A stretch of DNA of 6,749 bases from Candidatus Gastranaerophilales bacterium (GTDB taxonomy: Bacteria; Cyanobacteriota; Vampirovibrionia; Gastranaerophilales; Gastranaerophilaceae). Under the pieces are notes generated by a model. That model worked only from the letters and a program-made list of their open reading frames with translations, had not been told where the DNA came from and made no database searches. Position 1 is the first letter of the stretch. Each line of letters begins with the position of its first letter. Location: contig CAJONH010000177.1 of NCBI GenBank assembly GCA_905235825.1, positions 1-6,749 of the forward strand, given 5' to 3'. Positions 1-6,484 of this stretch are shown piece after piece. A program made the translations under genes and the position numbers.

Positions 1-52
1 AGTATTTTATTTTTTTTGTGGTAATATTGGGATGTAATTTAAGGTCAGATTT
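1..52 (+). other. Upstream flank: possible tail of a preceding gene, and atpB leader
   Basis: All three forward frames give a short hydrophobic run here. One stops at 22-24 (ending ILFFLW), one at 35-37, and one runs on to a stop at 78-80, overlapping atpB by 28 nt. Any of them could be the C-terminus of a small membrane protein, and in this type of operon the gene before atpB is often atpI-like. Too little is visible to choose a frame or name the gene. No promoter can be recognised in these 52 bases, so the operon promoter probably lies further upstream. Confidence 0.3.
41..44 (+). promoter_or_regulatory. Ribosome binding site of atpB
   Basis: AAGG lies 8 nt before the ATG at 53. It supports that start over the internal ATGs further in. 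The chosen start also leaves a hydrophilic N-terminus before the first membrane segment, as expected for subunit a. Confidence 0.6.
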
Positions 53-727
53 ATGGGCGAACATTGGAGCGGGTATTTAGGTAATTTGCATGTTCACTGG
101 GATACGCTGGTGACTATGTGGTTTGCTATGGCTGTTGTTATTTTAATTTCATTTATAATAACAAGAAATTTGGAGATAGTTCCAAAAAAAATGCAGGCAC
201 TTGCAGAAAGCATAATGAAATTTTTTATGGGAAGTCTTGGCGAGATTAAAAACGGTAATAAACATATACCGATTGTCGCTTCGTTATTTTTATTTATCTT
301 AACCGCAAATTTAATGGGACAGCTTCCTTTGAGGTTAATACATTTAAAACAAGGGGAATTGGCTTCTCCTACAAATGATATAAATCTTACTGCCGCATTG
401 GCTGTAATAGTACTTATTTATTATTTATTTCAGGGAATTAAAGAAAAAGGCATACACTGTATTTACCATGGATTAAGTATTACCGGAGTAATAACGACGC
501 TGGTAGATATTTTGGAAATGATAACAAGACCTTTAAGTTTATCATTACGTCTTTTTGCGAATATATTGGCGGGAGAAATTTTAGTTTCTGTTATGCTTAG
601 TTTGTTTGCGATAGCGGCACCTGTTCCCGTTATGTTATTTGAAATATTTGTAGCTTTTATACAGGCATTTGTATTTATGATGCTTACAATAGCATATATA
701 ACATCTGCCGTTTCCAATGAACATTGA
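53..727 (+). CDS. atpB: F1Fo ATP synthase subunit a
   Basis: This is the membrane stator subunit that forms the two half-channels carrying ions to and from the c-ring. The 224-residue product has about five or six hydrophobic segments, roughly at residues 18-37, 72-92, 111-127, 140-155, 163-189 and 192-220. The essential arginine is R166 in the SLRLFAN motif (E. coli R210), followed by AGE with E175 (E. coli E219). Q204 in FIQAF matches E. coli Q252. E197 stands where E. coli has H245 and where cyanobacteria, as I recall, have glycine. The GELASPTNDIN stretch at 101-111 closely resembles the cyanobacterial and chloroplast protein (atpI in that nomenclature). It is the first complete gene of the operon and lies 16 nt before atpE. 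The length is slightly short for the family (about 225-270), but all functional motifs are present. Confidence 0.96.
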   Translation: MGEHWSGYLGNLHVHWDTLVTMWFAMAVVILISFIITRNLEIVPKKMQALAESIMKFFMGSLGEIKNGNKHIPIVASLFLFILTANLMGQLPLRLIHLKQGELASPTNDINLTAALAVIVLIYYLFQGIKEKGIHCIYHGLSITGVITTLVDILEMITRPLSLSLRLFANILAGEILVSVMLSLFAIAAPVPVMLFEIFVAFIQAFVFMMLTIAYITSAVSNEH

Positions 728-730
728 TTG

Positions 731-738
731 AAAGGAGA
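731..738 (+). promoter_or_regulatory. Strong Shine-Dalgarno of atpE
   Basis: AAAGGAGA ends 5 nt before the atpE ATG, so the AGGAG core is 6 nt away. It is the best ribosome binding site in the operon. This fits the need for many c subunits per complex, but that link is an inference. Confidence 0.8.
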
Positions 739-743
739 ATATA

Positions 744-986
744 ATGGAAGAAGTTAAAACAATATCTGATTTGGCACAGTTAGGAGCAGGACTTGCAATA
801 GGAATGGCAGGATGCGGTGCCGGTCTTGGTATAGGTATCGGTATTAAAGGACTTATGGAAGCAATTGCAAGACAACCCGAAGCAGCCGGTAAAGCTGTAG
901 GTAACTTTTTATTGGGTGCTGCTCTTGCTGAAGCATGTGCATTGTATGCTCTTGTTGTTTCATTGATGTTAATAGGTAAAATTTAG
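744..986 (+). CDS. atpE: F1Fo ATP synthase subunit c (proteolipid)
   Basis: Ten or more copies of this small hairpin protein form the rotor ring that carries ions across the membrane. The 80-residue product has two membrane helices joined by the polar loop ARQPEA (42-47), which contacts gamma and epsilon. The ion-binding carboxylate is E63 in helix 2, with Y68 nearby. In helix 1 glycines alternate at positions 23, 25, 27, 29, 31 and 33, the packing motif of c-rings. The site that is glutamine in Na+-binding rings, and also in the cyanobacterial ring I recall, is I30 here. The residue after E63 is alanine rather than serine. I therefore infer proton coupling. Cysteines sit at 24 and 65. The gene follows atpB by 16 nt with the strongest Shine-Dalgarno of the operon. 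Confidence 0.97.
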   Translation: MEEVKTISDLAQLGAGLAIGMAGCGAGLGIGIGIKGLMEAIARQPEAAGKAVGNFLLGAALAEACALYALVVSLMLIGKI

Positions 987-994
987 GCTGAAAA

Positions 995-1468
995 ATGGAA
1001 TTTGATGCGACGTTTTTAATAGCTGCAATTAGTTTTATAGTGTTTGTATTTATTATGAACGCTGTTTTTTACGAACCTGTTTTAAAAATAATGCAGAAAA
1101 GAAACAGTTTTGTTGAGGATAATTTTAACAGTGCAAAACAGTTAAAAGAAGAAACTCATAAACAGGAATTGTATCATGCGGAAAAACTTGAAATTTCAAG
1201 AAACGAAGCAAGAACAGTTCTCGATAATGAAATGCAGCGGATGAAAAGCGAAAAATCGAAAATTATTTCCGAATATAAAAATACATTGTATGAAAATGCC
1301 TCAAAAGAAAAAGCAGATTTAAAAAAATCGGCATTGGAAGCACAAGAAATCTTAAAAGAAAATGTTGTTGATATAGCAAAAAATATTTCCAATATTCTTT
1401 TAGGTGAGGATGTTAATCTCGAAGCGATTAATAAATCACAAATTAAAATAAAGGAAGAACAGGTTTAA
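995..1468 (+). CDS. atpF': F1Fo ATP synthase subunit b' (peripheral stalk)
   Basis: This is one of two different b-type subunits expected to pair as a b/b' heterodimer in the peripheral stalk that holds F1 against rotation. The 157-residue product begins with FDATF, then one membrane helix (about 7-24), then NAVFYEPVLKIMQKR. That order is typical of cyanobacterial and chloroplast b' (atpG in cyanobacterial naming). The rest, from about residue 40, is highly charged, rich in Lys and Glu, and should form a long coiled coil. It starts 8 nt after atpE with only a weak AGG at 985-987 as ribosome binding site, and ends 1 nt before the second b gene. That neighbour also carries an N-terminal membrane helix, which supports a true b'/b pair rather than one split gene. 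Confidence 0.9.
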   Translation: MEFDATFLIAAISFIVFVFIMNAVFYEPVLKIMQKRNSFVEDNFNSAKQLKEETHKQELYHAEKLEISRNEARTVLDNEMQRMKSEKSKIISEYKNTLYENASKEKADLKKSALEAQEILKENVVDIAKNISNILLGEDVNLEAINKSQIKIKEEQV

Positions 1469-1469
1469 A

Positions 1470-1970
1470 ATGTCTGAATTTATAAATATTTTAATACAGT
1501 CTAATACCTTAAACTTTCTAATAGTGGCAGGATTGATAGTTTTTCTGTTATATAAACTTAATATAGGCAAAAAATTACAAAATATAGCAGATAACATGAA
1601 GTCTTATGTAGAAGCTGCAGAAAATGAAAAAAATGATGCACAAAAAAAACTTACGGTAATAAACGGTAAAATTCAAAAATTGCCTGATGTGATAGAACGA
1701 ATAAAAAGAAGTACGGAAAATAGCGTAAAAAACTACGAAAACAAAATTAACAACGATATAAAAGAAGAAAAAAATGATATATCAAGAAATGCCGAAAGAA
1801 TTTTTAAACTTGAAATAAAAAACTTTAAAAACAAATTAACCGATTTACTATCTGAAAAATCGGTAGAGGCGGCACGTGAAAATGCAATAAATCAGTTAAA
1901 AGAGAATAAAAATTTGCATAATCGATATATTGATATTGCAATTGATGAATTAGACGGGATTAATTTATGA
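1470..1970 (+). CDS. atpF: F1Fo ATP synthase subunit b (peripheral stalk)
   Basis: This is the second stalk subunit, partner of b'. The 166-residue product has an N-terminal SNTLNFLIVAGLIVFLLYKL stretch (11-30). That is the usual form for b: an Asn-containing lead into a single membrane helix, then a basic residue and a long helical domain. Residues 35-150 are dominated by Lys, Glu and Asn with spaced hydrophobic positions, fitting an extended coiled coil that ends on delta at the top of F1. An AGG at 1461-1463 lies 6 nt before the ATG, inside the end of atpF'. The stop overlaps the start of atpH in ATGA, which suggests translational coupling. Sequence beyond the N-terminus is poorly conserved in this family, so the call rests on the helix, the length and the position in the operon. 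Confidence 0.9.
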   Translation: MSEFINILIQSNTLNFLIVAGLIVFLLYKLNIGKKLQNIADNMKSYVEAAENEKNDAQKKLTVINGKIQKLPDVIERIKRSTENSVKNYENKINNDIKEEKNDISRNAERIFKLEIKNFKNKLTDLLSEKSVEAARENAINQLKENKNLHNRYIDIAIDELDGINL

Positions 1971-2539
1971 AAACAATTGATATTAAACATATAAAAGCAG
2001 CAAAAAAGTATGCGGGAGCGTTATTCCAATCAGCTTTAGAATCCGGTAAAAGTGAAAAAGTTTATGATGATATAGTTTTTATAAATGAAACAATAGAAAC
2101 AAACGAACAATTAAAAAATGCATTGATAAATCCGGTTGTAACAAATAACGATAAAAAAGATATTGTACAGAAACTGTTTAGTATTCATGTTGATAAAATA
2201 GCTTTAGATTTTATATTTCTCTTAATTGAAAACGGACGTTTGGATTGTTTAAATGAAATAGTTAACAGATATAATCAAGCAAGCAATAAAAAAAATAATA
2301 TAATAACACCGATTATTATATCAGCGGTAGAACTAAATGCAGAACAAAAAGAACGTATAAATTCAAAACTAAAATTAAAAACAGGTAAAAATGTTTTGAG
2401 TGAATATATAATTGACTCTGATATTATAGGCGGAATAATTATAAAAATAGATGATAAAACTATTGATTGCAGTATAAAAACAAAATTTGACAATATGAAA
2501 AAACAATTAACAAAGGGAACAAACTATGGTAACAATTAA
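1967..2539 (+). CDS. atpH: F1Fo ATP synthase subunit delta (OSCP)
   Basis: Delta sits on top of F1 and ties the alpha N-termini to the b/b' stalk (atpD in cyanobacterial naming). The 190-residue length is normal for the family. The N-terminal helical domain starts with AAKKYAGALFQSA (11-23), the usual Y-A-x-A-L-F/Y signature. The C-terminal hallmark is at about 153-175, with IIGGIIIKIDDKTIDCSI followed by a basic helix. This matches the family pattern of GG, a beta strand, and D-x-S. The start codon overlaps the atpF stop by 4 nt (ATGA), and the last 14 nt overlap atpA, whose Shine-Dalgarno lies inside this gene. The middle part is AT-driven, rich in Lys, Asn and Ile, and diverged, but all landmarks are in order. 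Confidence 0.93.
   Translation: MKTIDIKHIKAAKKYAGALFQSALESGKSEKVYDDIVFINETIETNEQLKNALINPVVTNNDKKDIVQKLFSIHVDKIALDFIFLLIENGRLDCLNEIVNRYNQASNKKNNIITPIIISAVELNAEQKERINSKLKLKTGKNVLSEYIIDSDIIGGIIIKIDDKTIDCSIKTKFDNMKKQLTKGTNYGNN
2512..2518 (+). promoter_or_regulatory. Shine-Dalgarno of atpA inside atpH
   Basis: AAAGGGA lies about 8 nt before the ATG at 2526. It fixes the atpA start within the end of atpH and explains the 14-nt overlap. Confidence 0.65.
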
Positions 2540-4043
2540 TCCTGATGAAATTACATCCATAATAAAAGAAAAACTTCAAAACTACGAATCAAAACTTGAA
2601 GTAAAAAATGTAGGAACTGTTCTTGAAGTTGCCGATGGTATTTCGAGAGTTTACGGTTTATCAGATGCAATGTCAAGCGAACTTGTAGAGTTTGAAGACG
2701 GTAAAGGCACGCTGGGTATAGTTTTGAACTTGGAAGAAGATAATGTCGGAATTGTTATTTTAGGCGATTATGAGCATATAAAAGAAGGTATGACCGTAAG
2801 AACTACGGGTAGAATTGCATCTGTTCCCGTAGGAGAAGGTCTTTTAGGCAGAATTATAGACCCTACCGGTGTGCCGGTTGACGGAAACGGAGATATTCAC
2901 TGTGATAAAGTAAGAGCAATAGAAAGAGTTGCCCCCGGTATAGTTACAAGGAAATCGGTTTATGAACCTTTACAAACGGGCTTGACTTCAATTGATGCAT
3001 TGACACCTATCGGCAGAGGTCAAAGAGAACTTATTATCGGCGACAGACAAACGGGGAAAACAGCAATTGCAATTGATACAATTATCAATCAAAAGGGTAA
3101 AGACGTAATTTGTATTTACGTTGCAATAGGGCAAAAAACTTCAACCGTGGCACAATTGGCGAAAACACTTGAAAACCATGGTGCAATGGAGTATACAATA
3201 ATAGTTTCGGCTCCTGCAAATGAGTCTGCACCTACACAGTATATAGCACCGTTTGCGGGATGTGCTATAGCGGAAGAATTTATGGAACAAGGCAAACACT
3301 GTTTAATAGTATATGATGATTTGTCAAAACACGCACAGGCATATCGTGCAATGAGTTTGTTATTAAAAAGACCTTCAGGTCGTGAAGCATATCCCGGTGA
3401 TGTATTTTATTTGCATTCAAGATTACTTGAAAGAGCCTGCAAATTGAATGACGAACTTGGAGGCGGAAGTATTACCGCATTACCGATTATAGAAACTCAA
3501 GCAGGAGATGTATCGGCATATATTCCGACAAATGTTATATCAATAACGGACGGTCAAATATTTTTAGAGTCAAATTTGTTTAATTCGGGAGTAAGACCGG
3601 CTATAAATGCGGGTTTATCCGTATCCCGTGTAGGTGGTGCGGCTCAAACAAAAGGTATAAAACAGGTAGCAGGTAAATTAAGACTTGACCTCGCACAATA
3701 TCGTGAACTTGAAGCATTTGCTCAATTCGCAAGCGATTTGGATAAAGCTACAAAAGACCAGTTAACCCGTGGTGAAAAACTTATGGAGGTAATTAAACAG
3801 CCGCAATATATGCCGTTAAGCGTAGCTGAGCAGATTACAATTCTATATGCCGCTAATGAAGGATATTTGGATGATGTTGATAATAATAAAATAAAAGACT
3901 TTAAATCAGGTTGGTTTAATTACTTTGATGCAAATATGAAAGAACTTGCAAACCGTTTGAATGCAGGCGATAAGTTATCCGAAGAAGATAAAACCCAACT
4001 AAATGAAAAACTTACAACTTATAAGACGAATTTCTTTAAATAA
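2526..4043 (+). CDS. atpA: F1Fo ATP synthase subunit alpha
   Basis: Alpha alternates with beta in the catalytic F1 hexamer and binds nucleotide at non-catalytic sites. The 505-residue product is full length. Residues 1-95 are the N-terminal region and beta barrel, opening with MVTINPDEI, very like cyanobacterial alpha. The P-loop GDRQTGKT is at 172-179 (K178, T179). The Walker B strand ends in IVYDD (261-265). The family signature around PAINAGLSVSRVGGAAQ (358-374) contains the arginine finger R368, which reaches into the neighbouring beta catalytic site. The helical C-terminal domain follows, including QYRELEAFAQFASDLDKAT. No key residue is missing. It ends 8 nt before atpG. The catalytic partner beta is not in this window. 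Confidence 0.99.
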   Translation: MVTINPDEITSIIKEKLQNYESKLEVKNVGTVLEVADGISRVYGLSDAMSSELVEFEDGKGTLGIVLNLEEDNVGIVILGDYEHIKEGMTVRTTGRIASVPVGEGLLGRIIDPTGVPVDGNGDIHCDKVRAIERVAPGIVTRKSVYEPLQTGLTSIDALTPIGRGQRELIIGDRQTGKTAIAIDTIINQKGKDVICIYVAIGQKTSTVAQLAKTLENHGAMEYTIIVSAPANESAPTQYIAPFAGCAIAEEFMEQGKHCLIVYDDLSKHAQAYRAMSLLLKRPSGREAYPGDVFYLHSRLLERACKLNDELGGGSITALPIIETQAGDVSAYIPTNVISITDGQIFLESNLFNSGVRPAINAGLSVSRVGGAAQTKGIKQVAGKLRLDLAQYRELEAFAQFASDLDKATKDQLTRGEKLMEVIKQPQYMPLSVAEQITILYAANEGYLDDVDNNKIKDFKSGWFNYFDANMKELANRLNAGDKLSEEDKTQLNEKLTTYKTNFFK

Positions 4044-4045
4044 GG
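4042..4045 (+). promoter_or_regulatory. Ribosome binding site of atpG, overlapping the atpA stop
   Basis: AAGG shares its AA with the TAA stop of atpA (4041-4043) and lies 6 nt before the ATG at 4052. It supports that start. The layout lets ribosomes finishing atpA reinitiate on atpG. Confidence 0.55.
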
Positions 4046-4051
4046 TTAACA

Positions 4052-4969
4052 ATGGCAAATTTAAAAGCAATAAAAAACAGAATAAATTCTATTAAAAGTA
4101 CGCAGAAAATAACACGTGCAATGAAAATGGTGGCTTCTGCAAAGGTTAAAAAGTTTGAAAACAGGGTAAAGGCATCAAGACCTTTTACTTATGAACTTGG
4201 AAAACTTTTTTACAGATTATTGCACTCTATTGATAAAATTGAAGCAAAAACAACTAATTTCAAAGAGCCTATATATAATTTTCCCGTACTTTTAACCGAA
4301 AGAGAAATAAAAAATGTGGGATTGCTTGTAATAACTTCAAACAAGGGTTTAGCGGGAGCTTTTAATGCAAATCTTGTACGTTATACATTGAAAACCATTG
4401 AAATGTATAAAGAAAAAGGTATCGGGTGCGAACTTTTTGTAATCGGACAAAAAGGGTATTCGGTTTTAAAACGAAGCTGCGAAGAATACGGTTATAAAAT
4501 AACTCAAAAATATACAAATTTTAGTGAAAATCCGACCTCCTCACAATCATTATTGGTTGCAAAAGATATGGCAAAATCATTCGTCAACGGGGATATTGAT
4601 TCAATGGAAATTATTACAACCCGATTTAAGAACATGATGTCTTATTCCGTTGAAAAATGGGATATACTTCCTCTTGATGAAATTGAAGAAGATTATACAA
4701 ATGAGGAATTTACGGATATGGAGGTTGAACCGGGGTTATCTTCCGTTATGTCCGAGCTTGTACCTTTATTTATATCGAGTATTATCTTTCAGGCAATGCT
4801 TGAATCTTCAGCAAGTGAACTGGCATCAAGAATGACTGCAATGTCAGCAGCTTGTTCAAATGCGGATGAAATGATACAAAAATTAACCATTGAATATAAT
4901 AAAGTAAGACAGGCTATAATAACGCAGGAATTAACGGAAATAGTCGGCGGTTCTACTGTTAATAAGTAA
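4052..4969 (+). CDS. atpG: F1Fo ATP synthase subunit gamma
   Basis: Gamma is the central shaft that turns inside the alpha/beta hexamer and couples it to the c-ring (atpC in cyanobacterial naming). The 305-residue product has the conserved N-terminal helix (KAIKNRINSIKSTQKITRAM, 5-24, then KMVASAK) and C-terminal helix, with ASELASRMTAM (254-264) and the family signature near ITQELTEIVGG (290-300). The central Rossmann-like domain starts around VGLLVITSNKGLAGAFN (89-105). Residues 200-227, after MSYSV, run straight into the EP that precedes the C-terminal helix. This matches the short E. coli form, without the roughly 30-40 residue insert of cyanobacteria and chloroplasts. A loop at about 61-86 is some 13 residues longer than in E. 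coli. It is the last ATP synthase gene here. Confidence 0.97.
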   Translation: MANLKAIKNRINSIKSTQKITRAMKMVASAKVKKFENRVKASRPFTYELGKLFYRLLHSIDKIEAKTTNFKEPIYNFPVLLTEREIKNVGLLVITSNKGLAGAFNANLVRYTLKTIEMYKEKGIGCELFVIGQKGYSVLKRSCEEYGYKITQKYTNFSENPTSSQSLLVAKDMAKSFVNGDIDSMEIITTRFKNMMSYSVEKWDILPLDEIEEDYTNEEFTDMEVEPGLSSVMSELVPLFISSIIFQAMLESSASELASRMTAMSAACSNADEMIQKLTIEYNKVRQAIITQELTEIVGGSTVNK

Positions 4970-4996
4970 TTTATAAATAAAATATTACAAAAAAGC

Positions 4997-5014
4997 AATA
5001 AACTGTTATTTTTT
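4997..5014 (+). terminator. Possible weak terminator after atpG
   Basis: AATAA (4997-5001) and TTATT (5006-5010) can pair around ACTG and are followed by four more T. A run of A just upstream (4991-4994) could pair with these T across a GC bulge, and a second T run lies at 5021-5026. The stem has no GC pair, so it may terminate poorly and allow read-through into metK. Confidence 0.25.
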
Positions 5015-5036
5015 AAGTCCTTTTTTGTAGAAATAT

Positions 5037-5065
5037 TTGACGTTTCTTTGTGTTAAAGATAAAAT
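5037..5065 (+). promoter_or_regulatory. Sigma-70-type promoter of metK
   Basis: TTGACG (5037-5042, one mismatch to the -35 consensus) is followed by a 17-nt spacer and TAAAAT (5060-5065, one mismatch to the -10). Transcription would begin near 5072, leaving a leader of only about 30 nt before the metK ATG. That leader is purine-rich (AAGAGAAAGAAG) but has no clear AGGAG. It is far too short for a SAM riboswitch. The site suggests metK is transcribed independently of the ATP synthase operon. Confidence 0.65.
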
Positions 5066-5103
5066 CTTATAAATGAAGTTATAAAAAGAAAAGAGAAAGA
5101 AGT

Positions 5104-6375
5104 ATGAGTTCAAGGAAATTTTTATTTACATCCGAATCAGTAACGGAAGGTCATCCTGATAAGGTTTGTGACCAAATTTCAGATGCGATTTTGGATGAAT
5201 TTTTAACAAAAGATTCTAAATCCAGAGTAGCGGCAGAAACATCAGCAACAACAGGAATGGTTCTTGTTGCAGGAGAAATTACATCTTCATGTTATGTTGA
5301 TATTCCGCAAGTAGTAAGAACAACTATAGAAAATATAGGTTATACGGGAAAATCATCAGGAGGCTTTGACAGTAAAACATGTGCTGTATTAACAAGTATT
5401 GATGAACAATCTACCGATATTGCAGGCGGTGTAAATAAAGCTCTCGAATCAAGAGATACAAATGCCGGTACATCAAAAGATGAAACCGAAGATATCGGAG
5501 CCGGAGATCAGGGCATTATGTTTGGTTTTGCATGTAATGAAACACCGGAATTAATGCCTTTACCTATAAGTCTTGCACATAAACTTTCATATAGACTTGC
5601 ACAAACCAGAAAACAAGGCATAATTAAATATCTTAGACCAGACGGTAAATCACAGGTTACGGTTGAATATGAAGATAATAAACCTGTCAGAATAGATACA
5701 ATTGTTATATCGACTCAGCATGATGATGAGATTGACGGAATAAGAGATAACGAAAAAATACAGGCAAGAATAAAAGAAGATATTATAAAGTATGTAGTAA
5801 ATTATGTATTTGATAAAGAAACTTTAAAGCCTGATGAAACAACAAAATATTTAATAAATCCGTCAGGAAGATTTGTAATCGGCGGACCTCAGGGAGATGC
5901 AGGATTAACAGGTCGTAAGATAATTGTAGATACTTATGGCGGATATTCAAGACACGGAGGCGGTGCTTTTTCGGGTAAAGATCCTACAAAAGTCGATAGA
6001 AGTGCAGCCTATGCCGCAAGATATGTTGCTAAAAATATTGTAGCTGCAGGTTTGGCTGATAAATGTGAAATAGAACTTGCTTATGCAATTGGAGTAGCAA
6101 AACCTGTTTCCATTTTGGTTGATACTTTCGGTACCGGAAAAATATCCGATGATATGATTACGGGACTTGTTGAGAAAAATTTTGATTTAAGACCCGGTGC
6201 TATAATAAAAGAATTTGATTTAAGAAATCTTCCTGCTAAAAACGGAGGTAAATTCTATCAACGATTAGCAGCTTATGGACACATGGGAAGAACTGATTTT
6301 GTTGTACCATGGGAAAATACGGATAAAGCTCAAATGCTTAAAGAGCAAGCATCGAGGTTTGCCTGTTTAGTATAG
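5104..6375 (+). CDS. metK: S-adenosylmethionine synthetase (methionine adenosyltransferase)
   Basis: This cytosolic enzyme joins methionine and ATP to make S-adenosylmethionine, releasing phosphate and pyrophosphate. SAM is the methyl donor for DNA, RNA and protein methylation. The 423-residue product contains all family landmarks: GHPDKVCDQISDAILD (16-31) with H17 and D19 at the active site, GEITSS (57-62), GAGDQG (132-137), the glycine-rich GGGAFSGKDPTKVDRSAAYA (285-304) with K292, and a conserved C-terminal YGHMGR (391-396). It is longer than the 384-residue E. coli form, partly through extra residues at about 116-130 before GAGDQG, a feature of cyanobacterial and some Gram-positive enzymes. 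It has its own promoter, lies 134 nt after atpG and ends before a strong terminator. No domain is truncated. Confidence 0.99.
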   Translation: MSSRKFLFTSESVTEGHPDKVCDQISDAILDEFLTKDSKSRVAAETSATTGMVLVAGEITSSCYVDIPQVVRTTIENIGYTGKSSGGFDSKTCAVLTSIDEQSTDIAGGVNKALESRDTNAGTSKDETEDIGAGDQGIMFGFACNETPELMPLPISLAHKLSYRLAQTRKQGIIKYLRPDGKSQVTVEYEDNKPVRIDTIVISTQHDDEIDGIRDNEKIQARIKEDIIKYVVNYVFDKETLKPDETTKYLINPSGRFVIGGPQGDAGLTGRKIIVDTYGGYSRHGGGAFSGKDPTKVDRSAAYAARYVAKNIVAAGLADKCEIELAYAIGVAKPVSILVDTFGTGKISDDMITGLVEKNFDLRPGAIIKEFDLRNLPAKNGGKFYQRLAAYGHMGRTDFVVPWENTDKAQMLKEQASRFACLV

Positions 6376-6393
6376 AAAAATTTATCTGATACG

Positions 6394-6427
6394 AAAAAAC
6401 TGCTTAATTGCAGTTTTTTTGTTTTTT
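6394..6427 (+). terminator. Rho-independent terminator of metK, probably bidirectional
   Basis: AAAAAACTGC (6394-6403) pairs perfectly over 10 bp with GCAGTTTTTT (6410-6419) around the loop TTAATT. T runs continue to 6427 with one G. Because A runs also precede the stem, the minus strand reads as a hairpin followed by T6. It could therefore also stop transcription arriving from the right. Confidence 0.9.
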
Positions 6428-6456
6428 ATATTAAATTTTTATATCTGAAATAAAGT

Positions 6457-6484
6457 TTAACTCAAAATAAATTAGGTGAGTTAA
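6457..6484. repeat. Inverted repeat, operator-like, next to a TTGACA box
   Basis: TTAACTCA (6457-6464) and TGAGTTAA (6477-6484) are perfect 8-bp inverted copies separated by 12 nt. The right arm directly touches TTGACA (6485-6490). The geometry fits a dimeric repressor or activator site, or a small hairpin. The repeat is a sequence fact. Its function is a guess. Confidence 0.5.

Noticed and set aside
463..717. Minus-strand open frame of 84 codons inside atpB
   Set aside because: It is antisense to a conserved membrane protein, and its hydrophobic composition mirrors the atpB codons. No ribosome binding site or family is evident.
1174..1392. Minus-strand open frame of 72 codons inside atpF'
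   Set aside because: It is a shadow of the Lys/Glu-rich coding strand, which reads as Phe/Ser-rich on the other strand.
995..1970. atpF' and atpF as one frameshifted gene
   Set aside because: Each has its own start, N-terminal membrane helix, full-length charged stalk and stop, and the b'/b pair is expected in this operon type.
2275..2493. Minus-strand open frame of 72 codons inside atpH
   Set aside because: It lies antisense within a clearly conserved delta subunit and has no independent support.
4650..4998. Small frames in or opposite the end of atpG (4650-4835 plus, 4789-4998 minus)
   Set aside because: Both overlap the conserved C-terminal half of gamma in another frame and show no features of their own.
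4970..5103. SAM riboswitch upstream of metK
   Set aside because: The promoter leaves a leader of only about 30 nt and no GC-containing multi-stem structure is visible in the spacer.
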